Below, in pieces: positions 5,850 through 10,119 of a DNA stretch of 10,119 nucleotides. Position numbers and translations under genes: made by a program. The first letter of the stretch is position 1. Each line of letters starts with the position of its first letter. The DNA is from an uncultured Clostridia bacterium (GTDB taxonomy: Bacteria; Bacillota; Clostridia; UBA1381), in NCBI GenBank assembly GCA_944391265.1, contig CALXSX010000085.1, forward strand, positions 1 to 10,119. Reading direction: 5' to 3'. The notes beneath the pieces were generated by a model. It saw only the letters and a list, made by a program, of their open reading frames with translations. It was not told where the DNA came from and did no database searches.

Positions 5850-7642
5850 CAGCATTGCACCTCCTCAAACGCGCCGAACGGACAAACCTCAGCGCAGATT
5901 CCGCATCCGTTGCAAAGTGAATCATCGATGAACGCTTTACCGTCCTTTGTTGATATTGCCGGACAGCCGAGCTCCTTAACGCATTTCATACAGCTTTTGC
6001 ATTTGTCGGAGTTTACCATTAGCCTTTTTTTCGGCTTGAACAGCGCCACACAGGGAGAACGGAAAATTATGCACCTGACTCCGTGCTCCTCCGCTGCCTC
6101 CTTTACAGCATTTATTGCTGATTTTAGACAGAGAGGATCGACTACGCGCACTGATGTGACGCCTATGGCTGTCAGTATCTTTTCTATGGAAACCTTTTCG
6201 CTCACGTCACCCATCATGGTTTTGCCTATTCCCGGATGCGGCTGATGCCCCGTCATAGCCGTTGTCGAGTTGTCAAGAATAATGACAACCTCTTCAGCCT
6301 GGTTATAAACGGCGTTTATTACATTCGTTATACCGCTGTGGAAAAATGTCGAATCACCTATGAATCCGAAATGAACTGCATCGTTGCCGCTGTGGTACAT
6401 TCCCTGCGGAACCGAAACCGATGCGCCCATGCAAAGACAGGTGTCCACCATATCGAGCGGCATTGCATTCCCAAGAGTGTAGCAGCCTATATCACCGCAA
6501 AATACGGCTTTTTTGCCTTTCATCGCCTGTTTTACTGCATAAAACGATGCTCTGTGAGGACAGCCTGCGCAAAGTATCGGCGGACGTGCCGGAAGCGCCG
6601 GAGCGTCAGAAAAGTCAGCTGCCTCATCCTCGCATTTAAGATCTGCAAATTTAACAAGCTCAGATTTTATTTTCATTTGGCTGTTTTCGCCGGCGTGTAT
6701 CGTGTCTCCTGTTCTTTTTCCGAAGATTTTTACATTCAGGTTGTATTTTCCGCAAACGGTGATAAGCGCGTCCTCTATAACCGGGTCAAGCTCCTCAAAC
6801 ACTATAACCTTTTCAAGCCCGCTGAGGAATTCAAGAGCCAGCTTTTCCGGGAACGGATAAGGAGTTGCGACTGAAAACAGCTTGAAATTTTCGCCGAGCT
6901 CAGCTATTGCGTCTTTCGTGTACGCGCAGCTCACGCCGCCGCACGCTACACCGATTTTACCGCTGCCTGAAACTTCGTTTTCTCCGTACTCTGAAAGCAT
7001 ATCCGAAAGCCTGGTTTCTCTTTCAAAAAGCTTGCTTTTTGCATCGTATGCGAGCTTCGGGAAAATTACCCACCTGCTGCTTTTTACAAATCCGGACGGC
7101 TTTCCGGGAGATTTTAGCTCAGGAACATCTATTGACGCACAGTTATGGCACACTCTTGTTGTAGGCCGCAAAATAACGGGAGTTCCTATTTTTTCACTCA
7201 GCTCAAATGCATCCTGCACCATTCGAAACGCCTGTTCCGGAGTTGAAGGATCAAGTACAGGAATATACGCGTATTTCCCGAAATGCCTGCTGTCCTGCTC
7301 CGTCTGCGACGATATCGGGCCGGGATCGTCCGCCGTTAAAACGACGAGCCCTCCTTTTACTCCTATGTAATTGACGCACATAAGCGGGTCAGCGCAAACA
7401 TTCAGACCCATTTGCTTCATTGTCACAAGGGTGCGGCTTCCGGAATACGCAGCACCTGCGGCAACTTCCATAGCCGTTTTCTCGTTTACCGACCATTCCA
7501 CGTAAACGCCTTCGGGCTTCCTTTTGGCGATGGTATCGATAACCTCGCTCGACGGCGTGCCGGGATATCCGCAGACTATGTTTACACCTGCCGCGAGAGC
7601 TCCTACGGCTATCGCCTCATTGCCCATTAGCAATTCTTTCAT
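5849..7642 (-). CDS. iorA: Indolepyruvate:ferredoxin oxidoreductase, alpha subunit
   Basis: This 597-residue protein is the thiamine pyrophosphate and iron-sulfur subunit of the complex with IorB. An N-terminal pyrimidine-binding-type domain opens with CGYPGTPSSE (24-33). A middle domain follows, then LCAGCPHR (357-364) and the TPP-binding region GDSTFFHSG (429-437) with DNSTTAMTGHQ (457-467). The C-terminus has two 4Fe-4S clusters: Cys 548, 551, 554, 560 and Cys 577, 580, 583, 587 (second cluster followed by PFGAF). Length and domain order are normal. ATG 7642 is chosen because AGGAAGG is about nine bases upstream; the open frame runs further to a TTG at 7744, but that part crosses the leader terminator hairpin and lacks a ribosome site. 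The gene is first in the operon. Confidence 0.95.
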   Translation of the reverse strand: MKELLMGNEAIAVGALAAGVNIVCGYPGTPSSEVIDTIAKRKPEGVYVEWSVNEKTAMEVAAGAAYSGSRTLVTMKQMGLNVCADPLMCVNYIGVKGGLVVLTADDPGPISSQTEQDSRHFGKYAYIPVLDPSTPEQAFRMVQDAFELSEKIGTPVILRPTTRVCHNCASIDVPELKSPGKPSGFVKSSRWVIFPKLAYDAKSKLFERETRLSDMLSEYGENEVSGSGKIGVACGGVSCAYTKDAIAELGENFKLFSVATPYPFPEKLALEFLSGLEKVIVFEELDPVIEDALITVCGKYNLNVKIFGKRTGDTIHAGENSQMKIKSELVKFADLKCEDEAADFSDAPALPARPPILCAGCPHRASFYAVKQAMKGKKAVFCGDIGCYTLGNAMPLDMVDTCLCMGASVSVPQGMYHSGNDAVHFGFIGDSTFFHSGITNVINAVYNQAEEVVIILDNSTTAMTGHQPHPGIGKTMMGDVSEKVSIEKILTAIGVTSVRVVDPLCLKSAINAVKEAAEEHGVRCIIFRSPCVALFKPKKRLMVNSDKCKSCMKCVKELGCPAISTKDGKAFIDDSLCNGCGICAEVCPFGAFEEVQC

Positions 7643-7683
7643 TAAAAAAACCTTCCTTTCGGTCAAACAGCAAAACTTTCCTA

Positions 7684-7714
7684 TAAAAAATGTCATCACG
7701 CGACGCGATGACAT
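7684..7714 (-). terminator. Intrinsic terminator in the iorA leader (probable attenuator)
   Basis: On the minus strand an eight-pair stem (ATGTCATC / GATGACAT, 7714-7707 with 7697-7690), extended by two G-C pairs after one mismatch, is followed at once by six T's (7690-7685, the first overlapping the stem end). It stands between the iorA promoter and the iorA ribosome site, 43 bases ahead of the start codon, where a terminator can only matter if it is conditional. A competing antiterminator stem was not obvious by eye. Confidence 0.75.
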
Positions 7715-7734
7715 CAAAATTTTTCGTATTAAGG

Positions 7735-7769
7735 CTAAGGCCAATCTAAAACTAATCTCAACTAATCTC
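7735..7769 (-). promoter_or_regulatory. GAG/UAG triplet run in the iorA leader, TRAP-like
   Basis: In the minus-strand leader the triplets GAG (7769-7767), UAG (7764-7762), GAG (7759-7757), UAG (7754-7752) and UAG (7748-7746) are separated by 2, 2, 2 and 3 bases; a sixth UAG lies at 7737-7735. Repeated G/UAG triplets with 2-3 base spacers are the RNA target of the tryptophan-sensing TRAP protein. Four of the triplets come from a duplicated ten-base unit (GAGATTAGTT), so chance or simple duplication is a real alternative. Known trp leaders have about eleven triplets, more than here. Confidence 0.3.
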
Positions 7770-7780
7770 GTCCGAGAAGT

Positions 7781-7809
7781 ATTTTATCACCTGCATGATG
7801 ATTTGTCAA
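7781..7809 (-). promoter_or_regulatory. Sigma-A promoter of the ior operon
   Basis: On the minus strand a perfect -35 TTGACA (7809-7804), exactly 17 bases, and -10 TAAAAT (7786-7781) form a near-consensus promoter. Transcription would begin near 7774, leaving a leader of about 130 nt before iorA that contains the triplet run and the terminator hairpin. Confidence 0.8.
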
Positions 7810-7831
7810 GATAAAATTACAAAGTTTTCAT

Positions 7832-7866
7832 AAAAACGGCACAGGGGCGCGCTGTGCGCACGCCCC
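7832..7866 (-). terminator. Terminator of the cysteine-rich small gene, with alternative hairpins
   Basis: On the minus strand GCACAG (7857-7852) pairs with CTGTGC (7844-7839) around a seven-base loop, followed by CG and five T's (7836-7832), an intrinsic terminator just after the small gene. A stronger overlapping stem, GGGGCGTGC (7866-7858) with GCGCGCCCC (7852-7844), uses some of the same bases, so only one can form. It also insulates the ior promoter from upstream transcription. Confidence 0.6.
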
Positions 7867-7878
7867 CGCTCTGTATTT

Positions 7879-8052
7879 TTAGCAGCAGCCGTTGTTGTTA
7901 TTATCGCAGCAAGGGTCGCAGCAAGAGTCGCAGCAGCCGTTGTTTCCGCTGCCGAAAAGATTGCCGTCACTGCAGCAGATAACCAATATTACTATTATGA
8001 ATATCCATATCCACTGATCGTTATTGTTTCCGCATCCACCGAATAATCCCAT
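7879..8052 (-). CDS. Small cysteine-rich, single-membrane-segment protein (spore-coat-like, function unknown)
   Basis: This 57-residue protein begins MGLFGGCGNNNDQ. A hydrophobic helix (about residues 14-25, WIWIFIIVILVI) follows, then a tail rich in Gly, Asn and paired cysteines (CC at 26-27, 40-41, 44-45, 48-49 and 56-57). ATG 8052 has a strong ribosome site, AAAGGGG at about 8062-8068, spaced nine to ten bases, and a terminator follows, so it is a real short gene. Small proteins of this look are frequent in spore-forming Clostridia and are often given the label 'chorion class high-cysteine protein' without known function. Cys pairs suggest metal binding or disulfide cross-linking, perhaps in the spore coat; this is inference, supported only by a possible sigma-K-type promoter. 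Confidence 0.8.
   Translation of the reverse strand: MGLFGGCGNNNDQWIWIFIIVILVICCSDGNLFGSGNNGCCDSCCDPCCDNNNNGCC
7904..7939 (-). repeat. 12-bp tandem repeat inside the cysteine-rich gene
   Basis: Two exact-length units and a third partial one (plus strand TCGCAGCAAGGG, TCGCAGCAAGAG, TCGCAGCAGCCG) encode the repeated Cys-Cys-Asp-Ser/Pro units of the tail. It looks like growth by unit duplication. Confidence 0.6.
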
Positions 8053-8077
8053 TGAAATTCACCCCTTTCAAATGATA

Positions 8078-8105
8078 TATACTATGCTCCCGCCTGTTTA
8101 TCGGT
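8078..8105 (-). promoter_or_regulatory. Possible sigma-K-type promoter of the cysteine-rich gene
   Basis: On the minus strand CATAGTATA (8086-8078) matches the sigma-K -10 pattern CATANNNTA, and AC (8105-8104) lies exactly 17 bases upstream, fitting the short sigma-K -35. The start codon follows the -10 by about 25 bases, with the ribosome site between. The pattern is short and AT-rich, so this is moderate evidence of mother-cell late-sporulation expression. Confidence 0.4.
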
Positions 8106-8190
8106 GAATAAAAAACGTACAAAATAGTATAGGCTATGCGTTGATTATTTATCATTTAATATTAAAATTTCCGCGGCGTTTTCCAATTGC

Positions 8191-8219
8191 TTGACAAATC
8201 AGGTTAAATTGTATACAAT
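8191..8219 (+). promoter_or_regulatory. Sigma-A promoter of the aconitase gene
   Basis: Perfect -35 TTGACA (8191-8196), a 17-base spacer and TACAAT (8214-8219), five of six to consensus. The transcript would begin near 8226, giving a leader of about 25 nt with AGGAGG at 8237-8242, seven bases from the start codon. Confidence 0.8.
8208..8219. promoter_or_regulatory. Palindromic operator candidate over the aconitase -10 box
   Basis: ATTGTATACAAT is a perfect 12-bp palindrome whose right half is the -10 hexamer. A repressor dimer bound there would block RNA polymerase. The form (TTG-TAT-CAA type centre) resembles sites of FCD-type GntR regulators, but an AT-rich -10 region yields palindromes easily, so the regulator is unknown. 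Confidence 0.4.
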
Positions 8220-8249
8220 ATACATATAACATTCGTAGGAGGGAATATT

Positions 8250-10119
8250 ATGGCATATACATTAGCGGAAAAGATACTTAATGCTCACATAATAGACGGT
8301 AAACCGGAAAAGGGCAGTGAGATCGGACTCAGGATTGATCAGACTTTGACTCAGGACGCTACCGGGACAATGGCATATCTTGAATTTGAAGCTATGGGAG
8401 TTCCGAGAGTAAAGACAGAAAGATCCGTTGCTTATATAGATCATAACACGCTTCAGAATGGATTTGAAAATGCAGACGATCACAGGTTTATAGGCAGCGT
8501 CTGCAAAAAGCACGGAATTTATTTTTCGCGCCCCGGAAACGGAATCTGCCATCAGGTACACCTTGAAAGATTCGGTGCGCCCGGAAAGACGCTTATCGGC
8601 TCGGACAGCCACACGCCTACAGGCGGCGGCATAGGAATGATTGCTATCGGAGCAGGCGGAATGGATGTTGCCGTAGCTATGGGCGGAGGAGCATATTATA
8701 TAACGTATCCTAAAATAGTAAATGTTAAGCTCACCGGCAAGCTTAAGCCATGGGTTGCCGCAAAGGACGTCATTCTCGAGGTGCTCAGAAGAATGTCTGT
8801 AAAAGGCGGAGTCGGAAAAATCATAGAGTATTCAGGAGACGGCGTAAAAACGCTGTCGGTTCCCGAAAGGGCAACGATAACAAATATGGGTGCTGAGCTC
8901 GGAGCGACAACCTCAATATTCCCGTCAGACGAAGTAACGCACGAATTTCTGAAAGCAGAGGGCAGGGAGGACGTTTATGTTCCCCTGAGCGCAGATGAAG
9001 GAGCTCAGTACGATGAGACGATAGAGATAAATTTAAGTGAGCTTGTGCCGCTTGTTGCCTGCCCGCACTCGCCCGACAATGTAAAGACATGTGCTGAGGT
9101 GGGAAAGCTGAAAATAGATCAGGTTTGCATAGGCTCATGCACAAACTCATCGCTTCTTGATATGCTGAAAGTTGCGTACATCTTAAAGGGAAAAACTGTT
9201 CATCCGGACGTATCTCTTGCAATAGCGCCCGGCTCAAAGCAGGTTCTCAATATGCTTGCCAAAAACGGAGCGCTGTCAATAATGATTGACGCCGGAGCGA
9301 GGATACTTGAAAGCGCCTGCGGCCCCTGCATAGGAATGGGACAGTCTCCCAATTCAAAGGGAATATCACTTCGTACATTTAACAGAAACTTTGAGGGCAG
9401 ATCAGGTACAAAGGACGGTCAGATTTATCTTGTATCTCCGGAGCTTGCTGCCGTGTCTGCTCTGAACGGATATCTTACCGATCCGAGGGAACTTGGGGAT
9501 ATGCCGGAATTTGAAATTCCGAAGGAATTTGATATAAACGATAACATGATAACGCCGCCTGTTCCCGAAAGCGAGATGGACAGCGTAGAGATACTGAGAG
9601 GGCCGAACATAAAGCCTTTCCCGGTTTCAGAGCCTATGCCGGAAAGCATTGACGCGAAGTGCAGCCTTAAGGTCGGTGACAATATAACGACCGATCACAT
9701 AATGCCTGCGGGCGCGAAGATACTTCCGCTCAGATCGAACATTCCGGAAATTTCAAAGCACTGCTTTACCGTATGCGATGAATCATTCCCGGAAAGGGCT
9801 CTTTCTCTCGGAAAGAGCATAATAGTCGGCGGTGCAAATTACGGACAGGGATCGTCAAGGGAACACGCCGCGCTCGCACCTTTGTATCTTGGCGTTAAGG
9901 CTGTTATAACAAAATCTTTCGCGCGTATACACATGGCAAATCTTGTGAACGCCGGAATTATTCCTCTTACTTTTGACAGCGAGAGTGACTATGATAAGAT
10001 AGATCTTGGTGATGAGCTTGAGATAAACGACGTTATATCTCAGCTTCGCTCGGGGGATAAAATAAAGGTAACAAATAAGACAAAGTCTTATGATTTTGCA
10101 GCGAATGTAGCTCTGTCAG
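8250..10119 (+). CDS. acnA: Aconitate hydratase (3' end outside window)
   Basis: The frame is open from ATG 8250 through the end of the window, 623 residues without a stop; the family with this domain order is about 640-660 residues, so only a short C-terminal piece is missing. Aconitase interconverts citrate and isocitrate using a 4Fe-4S cluster. Cluster ligands are Cys297 (GSCTNS) and Cys357 and Cys360 (ACGPCIGMG). Substrate-site patterns include QDATGT (35-40), GICHQVHLE (98-106), SDSHTPTGGG (118-127), NRNFEGR (378-384) and, in the swivelling C-terminal domain, GQGSSREHAA (532-541). The interdomain linker is about residues 430-470. It is the shorter bacterial/mitochondrial-like form rather than the 900-residue AcnA type, so the symbol could also be acn. 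It starts with a strong AGGAGG and has its own promoter; the neighbour to the left is divergent. Confidence 0.93.
   Translation, partial: MAYTLAEKILNAHIIDGKPEKGSEIGLRIDQTLTQDATGTMAYLEFEAMGVPRVKTERSVAYIDHNTLQNGFENADDHRFIGSVCKKHGIYFSRPGNGICHQVHLERFGAPGKTLIGSDSHTPTGGGIGMIAIGAGGMDVAVAMGGGAYYITYPKIVNVKLTGKLKPWVAAKDVILEVLRRMSVKGGVGKIIEYSGDGVKTLSVPERATITNMGAELGATTSIFPSDEVTHEFLKAEGREDVYVPLSADEGAQYDETIEINLSELVPLVACPHSPDNVKTCAEVGKLKIDQVCIGSCTNSSLLDMLKVAYILKGKTVHPDVSLAIAPGSKQVLNMLAKNGALSIMIDAGARILESACGPCIGMGQSPNSKGISLRTFNRNFEGRSGTKDGQIYLVSPELAAVSALNGYLTDPRELGDMPEFEIPKEFDINDNMITPPVPESEMDSVEILRGPNIKPFPVSEPMPESIDAKCSLKVGDNITTDHIMPAGAKILPLRSNIPEISKHCFTVCDESFPERALSLGKSIIVGGANYGQGSSREHAALAPLYLGVKAVITKSFARIHMANLVNAGIIPLTFDSESDYDKIDLGDELEINDVISQLRSGDKIKVTNKTKSYDFAANVALS

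Noticed and set aside
6236..6874. 212-residue open frame antisense to iorA
   Set aside because: It is opposite a strongly supported gene, has no family features or ribosome site and has a low-complexity antisense composition.
5849..7744. Longer IorA starting at TTG 7744, adding 34 residues
   Set aside because: The extra part is coded by the leader terminator hairpin, has no ribosome site and does not resemble IorA; ATG 7642 has AGGAAGG at proper spacing.
7643..7775. T-box riboswitch or aromatic leader peptide in the ior leader
   Set aside because: No T-box sequence (UGGNACC type) and no ribosome-site-bearing short frame with clustered Trp, Phe or Tyr codons could be found.
8128..8138. Second CATANNNTA box (minus strand) upstream of the cysteine-rich gene
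   Set aside because: No AC lies 16-17 bases upstream, and it is farther from the gene than the better candidate at 8078-8086.
8821..9237. 138-residue open frame antisense to aconitase
   Set aside because: It is opposite conserved aconitase residues and is a codon-bias shadow.
1..10119. CRISPR array, tRNA or rRNA gene, insertion sequence, phage or defence system
   Set aside because: No spaced direct repeats, cloverleaf, transposase motifs or terminal inverted repeats were seen; all long frames belong to known housekeeping or sporulation families.

Overview
The window looks like chromosomal DNA of an anaerobic, endospore-forming member of the Clostridia, probably an Oscillospiraceae- or Lachnospiraceae-type gut or sediment organism. 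The evidence is a spoIIIA sporulation cluster, a ferredoxin-dependent indolepyruvate oxidoreductase, an AMP-forming aryl-CoA ligase, strong AGGAGG ribosome binding sites, and frequent ATA and AGA codons at moderate GC. The genus cannot be fixed from this sequence alone.

Left block, plus strand, 1-2751. The 3' part of the spoIIIA operon is present: spoIIIAE (its beginning lies outside the window), spoIIIAF, spoIIIAG and spoIIIAH. These encode parts of the mother-cell-to-forespore channel. An Asp23/Gls24-family gene in the position of Bacillus subtilis yqhY follows, with its own probable sigma-A promoter and a 5' leader hairpin. The accB/accC genes that separate spoIIIAH from yqhY in B. subtilis are absent here, and nusB does not follow. 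The block ends in a hairpin that can terminate transcription from both directions.

Middle block, minus strand, about 7810 down to 2753. A good sigma-A promoter (TTGACA-N17-TAAAAT) and a roughly 130-nt leader with an intrinsic terminator precede iorA. The order is iorA, iorB, a PaaK-type phenylacetate-CoA ligase, an aldo/keto reductase remnant, and an EamA/DMT transporter. The genes are close or overlapping, so they are probably one operon. IorAB would interconvert aryl pyruvates and aryl-acetyl-CoA with ferredoxin, and the ligase would interconvert aryl acetates and their CoA esters. The aldo/keto reductase has lost most of its middle: only about 75 N-terminal codons and an out-of-frame C-terminal CPQGIDV tail remain. 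The iorA leader carries five regularly spaced GAG/UAG triplets ahead of the terminator, an arrangement like a TRAP (tryptophan attenuation protein) target.

Right block, 7832-10119. A 57-residue cysteine-rich, single-membrane-segment protein lies on the minus strand behind a sequence that fits the sigma-K promoter pattern. Divergent from it is a monomeric aconitase gene, nearly complete (623 codons) but cut by the window end. It has a near-consensus sigma-A promoter whose -10 box sits inside a perfect 12-bp palindrome, a likely operator.

There is no gene-free stretch longer than 300 bases. The two largest gaps (7643-7878 and 8053-8249) are filled by the regulatory elements listed. I saw no tRNA, rRNA, CRISPR array, insertion sequence or phage gene. 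The gene families are known ones; what stands out is regulatory structure and gene decay.
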